From contig NZ_FOVI01000026.1 of the NCBI RefSeq assembly GCF_900115115.1, positions 1 through 39,206 of the forward strand: 39,206 nt of DNA, given 5' to 3'. The position numbers and the translations under genes are program-made. Of this stretch, positions 1-6,572 are shown piece after piece. The first letter of the stretch is position 1. Each line of letters opens with the position of its first letter. Under the pieces are notes generated by a model. That model worked only from the letters and a program-made list of their open reading frames with translations. It did no database searches and was not told where the DNA came from. The stretch is from Paenimyroides ummariense (GTDB lineage: Bacteria > Bacteroidota > Bacteroidia > Flavobacteriales > Flavobacteriaceae).

Positions 1-1
1 A

Positions 2-73
2 AAAATTAGTTGCAAATCTGGTGTGGACACTAAAATCAAACAAATGAGAAGTCTTGAACTTCTCGCTGCTTAA
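2..73 (+). CDS. C-terminal end of an unidentified protein (cut by window edge)
   Basis: An open frame runs from the left edge to a TAA at 71-73, giving 23 residues that end in RSLELLAA. A strong terminator hairpin follows 34 bases later, which fits the end of a transcribed gene. The sequence is too short for me to name a family. It contains a small inverted repeat (GAGAAGT / ACTTCTC, 46-64) that falls within codons. It could be a chance open frame. Confidence 0.45.
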   Translation, partial: KISCKSGVDTKIKQMRSLELLAA

Positions 74-107
74 TAAAAATAGATATTATAAAAAATTCGT
101 TATAAAC

Positions 108-140
108 AAAAGAAGGTGACCTTTTTAGACACCTTCTTTT
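108..140 (+). terminator. Rho-independent terminator of the upstream gene
   Basis: An 11-bp perfect stem (AAAAGAAGGTG at 108-118 with CACCTTCTTTT at 130-140) has an 11-base loop and ends in a T run. The A run on the other arm would let it work on the minus strand too. The 160 bases between it and the aminopeptidase stop codon hold no open frame of note. Confidence 0.8.
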
Positions 141-300
141 AAGTGTTCAAGAACCTGTGGAAATTTTATTATTAGTAGGTTTAATCTATAATATTATATC
201 GTGTATCTGTGGCAAAAAGGTAAATAACTGAATATTATTGGTTTAATATTTTTTAGATAATGTACTAAGAGTCAGTTCAAACTTAACTAAAACTTGAACT

Positions 301-1395
301 TTACCTAAAATAACTAAAATCGTGGTTATTTTCTATATTTAACAAAGTTTCGTAAATTAACTTAATTACATTTTCCACATCATTTTTATGAACCATTTCA
401 ACGGTTGTGTGCATGTATCTTAAAGGTAATGAAATCAAAGCTGATGCTACACCGCCGTTACTGTAAGCAAAAGCATCGGTATCTGTTCCCGTAACGCGAG
501 AAGATGCTAACCTTTGAAAAGGAATACTGTTCTTTTCGGCTGTATCAATAATTAAATTGCGTAAATTATTTTGAACTGCAGGTGCGTAGGTAATTACCGG
601 ACCAGATCCAATTTTAGTTTCGCCTTCAATCTTTTTGTCGATCATTGGTGTTGTGCTGTCATGACAAACATCGGTAACAATTGCAATGTTCGGTTTAATA
701 CTTTGCGTGATCATTTCGGCACCGCGTAAACCAACTTCTTCCTGAACCGAATTGGTTATGTACAAACCAAAAGGCAATTTTTTGTTGTTTTCTTTCAGTA
801 AACGCGCAACTTCTGCAATCATAAATCCACCCATACGGTTATCTAATGCACGACACACAAACTTATTATCGTTCAAAATTTCAAAACTGTCAGGATAGGT
901 AATAACACAACCCACATGAATTCCCAAAGCTTCTACTTCGGCTTTTGATTCGCATCCGCAATCAATAAAAATATTTTCAATTTTTGGTGTCGGCTCGTCT
1001 TTCCCAGCACGTAATCTGGTGTGAATTGCCGGCCAGCCGAAAACACCTTTAACAATTCCGTTTTTTGTGTGAATATTAACTCGTTTTGAAGGCGCAATCA
1101 TTTGGTCGCTGCCGCCGTTTCTAATCACGTAAATCATTCCGTCTTCTGCAATATAGTTCACATACCACGAAATTTCGTCTGCATGTCCTTCAATAACCAC
1201 TTTAAATTCCGCATCTGGATTTATCACACCAACGCAGGTTCCGTAAGTATCTGTAAAAACCGTATCCACATAAGGTTTTATGTAATCCATCCATAATTTT
1301 TGTCCTTCTTTTTCAAAACCTGTTGGTGATGCGTTGTTTAAATAACGTTCTAAAAAGGTCAACGAATCATTGTTTAGTATAGTTTTTGCAGTCAT
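301..1395 (-). CDS. M42 family metallopeptidase (glutamyl/leucyl aminopeptidase type)
   Basis: A 364-residue cytoplasmic dinuclear zinc aminopeptidase of the M42 (FrvX / tetrahedral aminopeptidase) family, which removes N-terminal residues from short peptides. The family's metal and catalytic residues are visible: His71 and Asp73 in GHADE, the bridging Asp185 in ALDNRMGG, the Glu219-Glu220 pair in QEEVGLRGAE (general base plus ligand), Asp242 in VTDVCHD, and His329 in the C-terminal MHTTVEMVH motif. Length is normal for the family and there is no signal peptide. The ATG at 1395 agrees with the family N-terminus. It is divergent from the DUF4294 gene, with 74 bases between start codons. Substrate preference cannot be read from sequence; older annotations call such proteins endoglucanase M, which is misleading. 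Confidence 0.93.
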   Translation of the reverse strand: MTAKTILNNDSLTFLERYLNNASPTGFEKEGQKLWMDYIKPYVDTVFTDTYGTCVGVINPDAEFKVVIEGHADEISWYVNYIAEDGMIYVIRNGGSDQMIAPSKRVNIHTKNGIVKGVFGWPAIHTRLRAGKDEPTPKIENIFIDCGCESKAEVEALGIHVGCVITYPDSFEILNDNKFVCRALDNRMGGFMIAEVARLLKENNKKLPFGLYITNSVQEEVGLRGAEMITQSIKPNIAIVTDVCHDSTTPMIDKKIEGETKIGSGPVITYAPAVQNNLRNLIIDTAEKNSIPFQRLASSRVTGTDTDAFAYSNGGVASALISLPLRYMHTTVEMVHKNDVENVIKLIYETLLNIENNHDFSYFR

Positions 1396-1428
1396 AATTT
1401 TTGTAAAAATTTTAAACGAATTTACTAA

Positions 1429-1436
1429 TAATTTTG
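1429..1436 (+). promoter_or_regulatory. -7 promoter element TAATTTTG
   Basis: Matches the Bacteroidota -7 consensus TAnnTTTG, 33 bases before the ATG at 1470. No -33 TTTG at ideal spacing is seen. It supports the downstream ATG as the real start, since the earlier in-frame TTG at 1434 lies inside the promoter. Confidence 0.5.
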
Positions 1437-1469
1437 TTCTATATTTACTTTAAAATTACACGCTTAACA

Positions 1470-2162
1470 ATGAAAAAATTTTTAATAATATTTTTTTCTT
1501 TTTTTGCATTACAAATCAATGCACAAGTACATGATTGGGAGAAATATGCCGATTCTTTGCGGACAAATGTTTTAGACGACGGTGAGATTGAAAAAGAATT
1601 TTTACTGCCTGAATTACATATTAATTTTTCGAAGGAAGAATTAGAACGCATTAAGATACAGAATGTTTTAAAAAGAAGAATTTTGCGGGTTTACGGATAT
1701 GCCGTTAAAACCAGCGACAACTTAACGTCTTTAAATGAAAATATGGCGAAGATGGAATCAAATTCGCAAAAAAGAAAGTACGTAAGGCAAACAGAAAAAT
1801 ACCTGAAAGATCAGTTCGAAGAACCTTTGAAAAAACTTTCGCGTAAAGACGGACAAATTTTGGTTAAACTAATCAACCGCCAAACAAATAAAAGTACGTT
1901 TGAATTGGTTAAAGATTTAAAAAGCGGCTGGTCTGCATTTTGGAACCAGCAAGCAGCTAAATTGTTCGATATTAATTTAAAGACAAAGTACGAACCTGCC
2001 GATGTTCTAGAGGATTTTTACATAGAAATGTTGATACAGGAACTGGCTGCCGAAGGCAGAATTGATTACCGCCCAGCAGCCCGAAATCTTAAAATGGATC
2101 AGGTAAAAACCAAGTGGAAAAACAAATTAGGCGATTCTGGTTATTATCCCGAAGAAAATTAA
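1470..2162 (+). CDS. DUF4294 domain-containing secreted protein
   Basis: A 230-residue protein with a clear signal peptide (Lys-Lys followed by a hydrophobic stretch, ending near INAQ at residue 19), so it is probably periplasmic. The body is highly charged and resembles the DUF4294 family, which is found in Flavobacteria and has no known function. No catalytic motif or further membrane segment is visible. I chose the ATG at 1470 because it gives a clean signal peptide and lies just after a TAnnTTTG promoter; the longer frame from 1434 would start within that promoter. dnaX follows after 39 bases with its own promoter, so co-transcription is possible but not required. Confidence 0.75.
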   Translation: MKKFLIIFFSFFALQINAQVHDWEKYADSLRTNVLDDGEIEKEFLLPELHINFSKEELERIKIQNVLKRRILRVYGYAVKTSDNLTSLNENMAKMESNSQKRKYVRQTEKYLKDQFEEPLKKLSRKDGQILVKLINRQTNKSTFELVKDLKSGWSAFWNQQAAKLFDINLKTKYEPADVLEDFYIEMLIQELAAEGRIDYRPAARNLKMDQVKTKWKNKLGDSGYYPEEN

Positions 2163-2176
2163 TCAAACATTTTTGG

Positions 2177-2184
2177 TATATTTG
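2177..2184 (+). promoter_or_regulatory. -7 promoter element TATATTTG of dnaX
   Basis: Exact match to TAnnTTTG, 17 bases before the dnaX ATG at 2202, implying a very short leader. It is followed by GCAA, a context also seen at the rRNA promoters in this window. Confidence 0.6.
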
Positions 2185-2201
2185 CAATAAGCAATACATT
2201 C

Positions 2202-3275
2202 ATGGAACAATTCATTGTATCGGCACGAAAATACCGTCCGCAAACTTTTAAAGACGTTGTTGGTCAGCAAACAATTACAAGCACGTTAGTTAATGCCATA
2301 GAGAACAATCATTTGGCTCAGGCATTATTATTTACCGGTCCGCGCGGAGTTGGTAAAACTACTTGTGCACGTATTTTGGCTCGAAAAATTAACCAGATCG
2401 GTTACGATGATCCTAATGAAGATTTTGCTTTTAATGTGTTTGAATTAGATGCGGCTTCGAATAACTCGGTGGAAGATATCCGTAATTTAATTGACCAAGT
2501 TCGTATACCACCACAAACGGGAATCTATAAAGTGTATATTATAGATGAGGTGCACATGTTGTCATCGGCAGCTTTTAATGCATTCTTGAAAACGTTGGAA
2601 GAACCGCCAAAACATGCCATTTTTATTTTGGCAACAACAGAAAAACATAAGATTATTCCAACCATATTATCTCGTTGTCAGATATTTGATTTTAAGCGAA
2701 TTACCGTTAACGATGCAAAAGAATACTTAAAGGAAGTTGCTGTTAGCCAGAATATTACTTTTGAAGATGATGCTTTGCAGATTATTGCTCAAAAAGCAGA
2801 TGGAGCTATGCGTGATGCGCTTTCTATTTTTGACCGAGTTGTATCGTTCTGTGGAACCAATTTAACTAGGCAAGCTGTTGCAGAAAATCTCAATGTCTTA
2901 GATTACGATTATTATTTAAAGGTTACCGATTTAATTATTTCAAACGATATTCCGAACTTATTGTTGGCATTCGATGGAATTTTGGCTAAAGGTTTCGATG
3001 GAAATCATTTTGTAACAGGTTTGGCATCGCATTTTAGAAATTTGTTGGTTTGCAGAAATCCACAAACGCTTATTTTGTTAGATGTTAGCGATGAAAACAA
3101 GAATTTGTTTTATCAGCAGGCACAAAAAATCTCTCAAGAAATATTGATCGAAGCAATTAATATTGCCAATGCGTGCGATTTAAAATATAAAACATCGGTA
3201 AACCAGCGTTTGTTGGTAGAATTGTGTTTAATGCAGTTGGCAACGCTTACGCACCCTGAAAAAAAAAAAATTTAA
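2202..3275 (+). CDS. dnaX: DNA polymerase III subunit gamma/tau, frame-0 product
   Basis: The clamp-loader AAA+ ATPase of the replicative polymerase. Visible motifs are Walker A GPRGVGKT (46-53), Walker B DEVH (115-118), the LEEPP segment and the sensor region SRCQ, followed by the collar domain (LLVELCLMQLA). The four-cysteine zinc module normally found between Walker A and ELDAASNNSVEDIR is absent; about 15 non-cysteine residues take its place. The frame-0 product stops at TAA 3273-3275 right after twelve A (3259-3270), giving 357 residues, a gamma-like form. The tau-like remainder continues in the +1 frame to 3924. The split could be programmed slippage, a real mutation or a sequence error in the homopolymer. 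Assignment to DnaX is certain; the frame structure is not. Confidence 0.95.
   Translation: MEQFIVSARKYRPQTFKDVVGQQTITSTLVNAIENNHLAQALLFTGPRGVGKTTCARILARKINQIGYDDPNEDFAFNVFELDAASNNSVEDIRNLIDQVRIPPQTGIYKVYIIDEVHMLSSAAFNAFLKTLEEPPKHAIFILATTEKHKIIPTILSRCQIFDFKRITVNDAKEYLKEVAVSQNITFEDDALQIIAQKADGAMRDALSIFDRVVSFCGTNLTRQAVAENLNVLDYDYYLKVTDLIISNDIPNLLLAFDGILAKGFDGNHFVTGLASHFRNLLVCRNPQTLILLDVSDENKNLFYQQAQKISQEILIEAINIANACDLKYKTSVNQRLLVELCLMQLATLTHPEKKKI
3259..3270 (+). other. A12 homopolymer at the dnaX frame break (candidate slippage site)
   Basis: Twelve consecutive A follow codon 352 of dnaX. Frame 0 reads Glu-Lys-Lys-Lys-Ile-stop. Removing one A, or a +1 ribosomal shift, gives Glu-Lys-Lys-Lys-Phe-Lys-Ser and opens the frame to 3924. 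Runs of nine or more A are known sites of RNA polymerase slippage; Thermus dnaX is the classic case. The same feature is also where sequencing errors concentrate. Confidence 0.6.
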
Positions 3276-3924
3276 ATCAGAACTGATTCCGGCAGCATTC
3301 TTTATAAATGTAAGTAAAAACAGCAGTCATTCCATTGTGGTTGAAGAGCCTAAAGCTGTTATTGTCAAAGAGAAAAAAGATGTTGAAGATGTTTCTGTAA
3401 ATTCAAATATAGAAGATTTAAATACGCAGAAAATTATCTTATCAAAAGAAACGGGCGAGCATCAGATTTCTGCACTTTCATTAAAAAGCATCAAGAAAAA
3501 AAGAGAGTTAGAGGCTTCTATAAATCCAATTCAGATCAATCAAGAAGATTTACCGAACGATCATTTTACGTTTGAAGAGCTTAAGCAACATTGGGATTTT
3601 TGTTCAAACCAATACTACACAACCGGCAGAATGCTTATGTCTTCAACTATGAACATGGCAAATTTGACTCTAAATGAAAATATTTTAACTGTTGAATTTC
3701 CTAACACGGGCAGTAAATTAACTTTTGAAGAAAATTTGTACGATCTGGTTTCGTTCATTCATAAAAAACTAAACAATTATCATTTAAAAATTGATGTTAG
3801 GGTCAACGAACAAACCGAAATTAAAAAAGCATACACCATTCACGATAAGTTAGATTATCTTAAAGAATTGAATCCGGCATTGGTTCTTTTAATTAAAACG
3901 TTCGATTTAGAAATAAAACCATAA
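3271..3924 (+). CDS. dnaX: dnaX C-terminal (tau-specific) region in the +1 frame
   Basis: The frame is open from the end of the A12 run to TAA 3922-3924, with no convincing start codon of its own: the first candidate is a GTG at 3337, well inside the open stretch. The encoded sequence begins FKSELIPAAFF and continues with a charged linker and a compact C-terminal domain of about 120 residues (FEELKQHWDF to DLEIKP), as expected of the polymerase-binding tail in flavobacterial DnaX. Joined to the frame-0 part with one A removed, the product would be 573 residues, close to a usual full-length DnaX for this group. It keeps normal coding character throughout, so it is not decayed sequence. Separate translation as a small protein is less likely. 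Confidence 0.75.
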   Translation, partial: FKSELIPAAFFINVSKNSSHSIVVEEPKAVIVKEKKDVEDVSVNSNIEDLNTQKIILSKETGEHQISALSLKSIKKKRELEASINPIQINQEDLPNDHFTFEELKQHWDFCSNQYYTTGRMLMSSTMNMANLTLNENILTVEFPNTGSKLTFEENLYDLVSFIHKKLNNYHLKIDVRVNEQTEIKKAYTIHDKLDYLKELNPALVLLIKTFDLEIKP

Positions 3925-3954
3925 AAAAATGAAGACTAAAAATCTTCATTTTTT
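3924..3954. terminator. Bidirectional terminator between dnaX and the convergent small gene
   Basis: Stem AATGAAGA (3928-3935) pairs with TCTTCATT (3943-3950), extended by A and T runs on the two sides; the loop is CTAAAAA. The stop codon of the minus-strand gene lies in the loop. Confidence 0.8.
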
Positions 3955-4247
3955 CTATCGTCAATTTCCAACTTCAGTAAAATTTTAGCTACATCGCTTT
4001 CAGCAAAAGATAAATTTCCGGCAACAAAAACGCCTCGTTCACCAGTTGTAAAGTTTTCAATTCCGTAAACGGTAGCTTCATCATCAGGATCGCTCATGCC
4101 TTCGTATCGGTAGATTTCCACAATTCCAAAACTGTTTGGCGATGCTAAAATTTGTTTTTCTTCTACATTAAAATCAACAGAAAATCCTTTGTCTTTTAAT
4201 TCTTCCAACGCTTTTTCAACGGTAGCGTAATGATACATTTTTTTCAT
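3936..4247 (-). CDS. Conserved small cytoplasmic protein, function unknown
   Basis: A 103-residue protein starting MKKMYHYATVEKALEELKDKG and containing the acidic segment RYEGMSDPDDEATVYGI. From memory, similar ~100-residue Bacteroidota proteins are often labelled phosphoribosylpyrophosphate synthetase, but the protein is far too short and has no PRPP-binding loop or ATP site, so that name should not be carried over. There is no signal peptide or membrane segment. I chose the ATG at 4247; a longer frame from 4379 would overlap the start of the divergent S1-domain gene and encodes an atypical A/T-rich extension. It converges on dnaX and shares its terminator. Confidence 0.7.
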   Translation of the reverse strand: MKKMYHYATVEKALEELKDKGFSVDFNVEEKQILASPNSFGIVEIYRYEGMSDPDDEATVYGIENFTTGERGVFVAGNLSFAESDVAKILLKLEIDDRKNEDF

Positions 4248-4334
4248 AGTTTGTAATTTTATCTGTAAGTTAATAATTTTTGGTTTAACAGCTTTAAAAA
4301 TTATCATAAAATCTAATAACAACTTTTTTGTTTG

Positions 4335-4342
4335 TACTTTTG
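4335..4342 (+). promoter_or_regulatory. -7 promoter element TACTTTTG
   Basis: Matches TAnnTTTG, 14 bases before the ATG at 4357, giving the S1-domain gene a very short leader. Confidence 0.55.
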
Positions 4343-4356
4343 TAAAAAATGTAATT

Positions 4357-5184
4357 ATGATATCAATAGGAAACTTCAATACGTTAAAAATTGCAAGAAG
4401 AACAAATGTTGGGCTGTATTTAACCGATGGAAACGAAGATGTGCTTTTGCCTAAAAAATATCTGCCCGAAAATTTTGAAATTGGAGACGATATAGAAGTT
4501 TTTGTTTATTTGGATCATGAGGAACGACCGGTTGCTACAACGCTTGAACCGTACATTTTTTTAAACGAATTTGCTCTTTTAAAAGTGAACTACATTAATG
4601 ATTACGGCGCTTTTATGGATTGGGGTTTAGAAAAAGATTTGTTTGTTCCGTTCAGAGAACAAGCACGCCCAATGGTTGCCGGTAATTATTACATGATTTA
4701 TATGAGGCTTGATGATAAAACGAACCGTTTGGTTGGATCATCGAAATTAAATCAATTTTTAGATAACTCAGAAGTTACAGTTGAAGTAGGGGAAGAGGTT
4801 GATTTAATTGTTTCGCACATTACAGATGCAGGAATTAATGTAATCATCAACGAAAAACATAAAGGATTGATGTATCAGAATGAGACTTTTGAAGATTTTA
4901 GAACCGGTGACCGTATTATTGGATACATTAAGAACATAAGACCCGATGGAAAAATAGACGTTTCAAGAAATAAAATCGGCTTTGAAAAAGTATCAGATAG
5001 TGTTACAAAAATTCTGACCGAATTGGAAATGAACAACGGTTTTCTTGGTTTGAACGATAAAAGTCATCCCGATGAAATTAAAACGGTTTTGGAAATGAGC
5101 AAGAAAACGTTTAAACAAACAATCGGAGTTTTATATAAAGAGAAGAAAATTTTAATTAAAGACGACGGAATTCATTTGGTTTAA
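4357..5184 (+). CDS. S1-like RNA-binding protein, CvfB/YitL family
   Basis: A 275-residue protein with the CvfB layout: tandem S1/OB-type beta-barrel modules followed by a winged-helix C-terminus. The opening stretch (INDYGAFMDWGLEKDLFVP, about residues 80-98) is a typical S1 strand pattern, with a second copy near 145-205 (ISHITDAGINVII, then DGKIDVSRNKIGF). The C-terminal ~60 residues (LGLNDKSHPDEIKTVLEMSKKTFKQTIGVLYKEKKI) read as a winged helix. CvfB-family proteins bind RNA and affect virulence gene expression in staphylococci; the role in Bacteroidota is not established. Its promoter is immediately upstream, and the small gene at 3936-4247 is divergent. Confidence 0.85.
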   Translation: MISIGNFNTLKIARRTNVGLYLTDGNEDVLLPKKYLPENFEIGDDIEVFVYLDHEERPVATTLEPYIFLNEFALLKVNYINDYGAFMDWGLEKDLFVPFREQARPMVAGNYYMIYMRLDDKTNRLVGSSKLNQFLDNSEVTVEVGEEVDLIVSHITDAGINVIINEKHKGLMYQNETFEDFRTGDRIIGYIKNIRPDGKIDVSRNKIGFEKVSDSVTKILTELEMNNGFLGLNDKSHPDEIKTVLEMSKKTFKQTIGVLYKEKKILIKDDGIHLV

Positions 5185-5252
5185 TGTTAAAATATTCATA
5201 ATAAAAAAATAAATCACTATATTTATTTGAAATTATAATAAATATATGTGTT

Positions 5253-5615
5253 ATGAAAAAAACGTTACTTATAATTTTTGGAACTGCTTCTTTACTAGCC
5301 TGTAAAGGCAAAATCGACTGTCAGGAACTTTCTGGAACTTACAGCACATTTATAGAAGCCCGCAAGGATATTACAAAAGCGAATTATCCTATTAAAAAAA
5401 TTCAGTCAACTCCCGAAAGTTCTTGGATTAAGCGTATTGAATTTTACAGCTGCAACGAAAAAGAAGGGTATTTGATTATTTACACAACGCGTGCAGAAGA
5501 GTATATTCATGCAAATGTACCTATAACTGTCTGGGAGGAATTTTCAACTGCAAAATCAAAAGGATCGTACTATAATACAAACATTGTAAACCGTTATCCG
5601 TTCAATTTAAAATAA
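5253..5615 (+). CDS. Small predicted lipoprotein, function unknown
   Basis: A 120-residue protein with a lipoprotein signal (Lys-Lys, hydrophobic core, lipobox LLAC with Cys17). The mature part is about 100 residues with two further cysteines (CQELSG and FYSCNEK), and resembles small KTSC-like envelope proteins in style, though I cannot assign a family with confidence. The segment SSWIKRIEFYSCNEKEGYLII is the most structured-looking part. It stands alone, 68 bases after the S1-domain gene and 93 before the next start, with no clear TAnnTTTG immediately upstream. Confidence 0.7.
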   Translation: MKKTLLIIFGTASLLACKGKIDCQELSGTYSTFIEARKDITKANYPIKKIQSTPESSWIKRIEFYSCNEKEGYLIIYTTRAEEYIHANVPITVWEEFSTAKSKGSYYNTNIVNRYPFNLK

Positions 5616-5682
5616 ATACCTAAAAAGTGGTACGTTAGTTGTATATTATAATGTAATATTTTCGTTTAGATTATTATTACAT

Positions 5683-5690
5683 TAAATTTG
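5683..5690 (+). promoter_or_regulatory. -7 promoter element TAAATTTG
   Basis: Matches TAnnTTTG and is followed by CACAGCAACA; it lies 18 bases before the ATG at 5709. A start at 5688 would overlap this element, which argues for 5709. Confidence 0.6.
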
Positions 5691-5708
5691 CACAGCAACA
5701 TTATACTA

Positions 5709-6536
5709 ATGAAGAAATACCTTTTTATACTTTTTGGATTACTTTTTTTTAATTCATGGAATGTACAGGCACAGATTGACGATACCGATTTGGAAGAATT
5801 GGTGATTGATAAATTGTCGCGCAGCAGCATTATTGATATCATTAAAAAAGTACGTAACCAAATGTATAATAATTATGCCGATAACAATTACAATTACTTG
5901 GTATCGCATCAGGCAACGATTAATGATACGGCTCAATTGCTGAATTCTGAAACAGTGTTTGATGTGAACATTAACCTGAAAAGCAAAAAAATTAACAAAA
6001 GCATTGTTAAGGATTCAAGAAATAAAATGGCAATGGATACCTTGTTTTTTAACCGCTATTCAGGGAACGATTCACCAATGTACTGGCTTACCGAAGTGGT
6101 TATAAGAAAGTATGTAAATGTACCCGAATTAGATTTTTTTAACAATTTTAAAGATTATACCTTTTCACGATCTAAAACAAAAGCAGGTGATTATGTAATT
6201 GAATTTTATTCGGAACAGTTTTACGAAGGATATTTTCTGTACGATAAAAATTTCAATTTAAAGAAAATGGAATTTGTGCTTTTGAAACCTTATGTAATTG
6301 ATCATAGCCAGTCAAGAAACGGGAAGTTTATGTTCGAAAAAAACTGGATCTACAAACAAGAAAAAGTTTCAATAACTTTCAATACAAATAACGAAGGCAA
6401 AAATTTTGTGAGTGAATTAAAAGCTTCAGAAGAAATACAGGATTATAACTTTACTAGATTTGATTCAAAAGGTGGAGTAGTAATAAAGGATATTGATTTA
6501 GATTTTAAATCGAATTTAATTTTCAAAAAGATGTAA
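5709..6536 (+). CDS. Secreted protein of unknown function
   Basis: A 275-residue protein with a clear signal peptide ending near NVQAQ (residue ~22), so it is periplasmic or outer-membrane associated. The body alternates charged and aromatic residues and looks beta-rich in the second half (KAGDYVIEFYSEQFYEGYFLY and what follows), similar in style to lipoprotein-carrier or carboxypeptidase-associated proteins of Bacteroidota, but I do not recognise the family. No cysteine-based or metal motif stands out. The start is chosen from the signal peptide and the promoter just upstream. It ends one base before the terminator shared with pheT. Confidence 0.75.
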   Translation: MKKYLFILFGLLFFNSWNVQAQIDDTDLEELVIDKLSRSSIIDIIKKVRNQMYNNYADNNYNYLVSHQATINDTAQLLNSETVFDVNINLKSKKINKSIVKDSRNKMAMDTLFFNRYSGNDSPMYWLTEVVIRKYVNVPELDFFNNFKDYTFSRSKTKAGDYVIEFYSEQFYEGYFLYDKNFNLKKMEFVLLKPYVIDHSQSRNGKFMFEKNWIYKQEKVSITFNTNNEGKNFVSELKASEEIQDYNFTRFDSKGGVVIKDIDLDFKSNLIFKKM

Positions 6537-6570
6537 AAAAAATCCCGAAGTGAAAATTTCGGGATTTTTT
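6537..6570. terminator. Bidirectional terminator between the secreted protein gene and pheT
   Basis: Stem AAAAAATCCCGAA with TTCGGGATTTTTT around a GTGAAAA-type loop; A and T runs on both sides allow use by both convergent genes. pheT stops only three bases beyond it. Confidence 0.85.
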
Positions 6571-6572
6571 GT

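Noticed and set aside
46..64. Hairpin GAGAAGT / ACTTCTC as a regulatory structure
   Set aside because: It lies within the codons of the partial gene and has no T run; the true terminator is at 108-140.
274..300. Inverted repeat AGTTCAA / TTGAACT after the M42 gene as its terminator
   Set aside because: The stem is only 7 bp with a 13-base loop, and no T run follows on the minus strand.
3259..3286. A -1 ribosomal frameshift in dnaX, as in E. coli
   Set aside because: The -1 frame meets TGA at 3284-3286 soon after the A run, so it cannot reach the tau tail; only +1 (or loss of one A, or gain of two) opens it.
4248..4379. Longer start for the small minus-strand gene
   Set aside because: The extension overlaps the S1-domain gene start and its promoter and has no family-like sequence.
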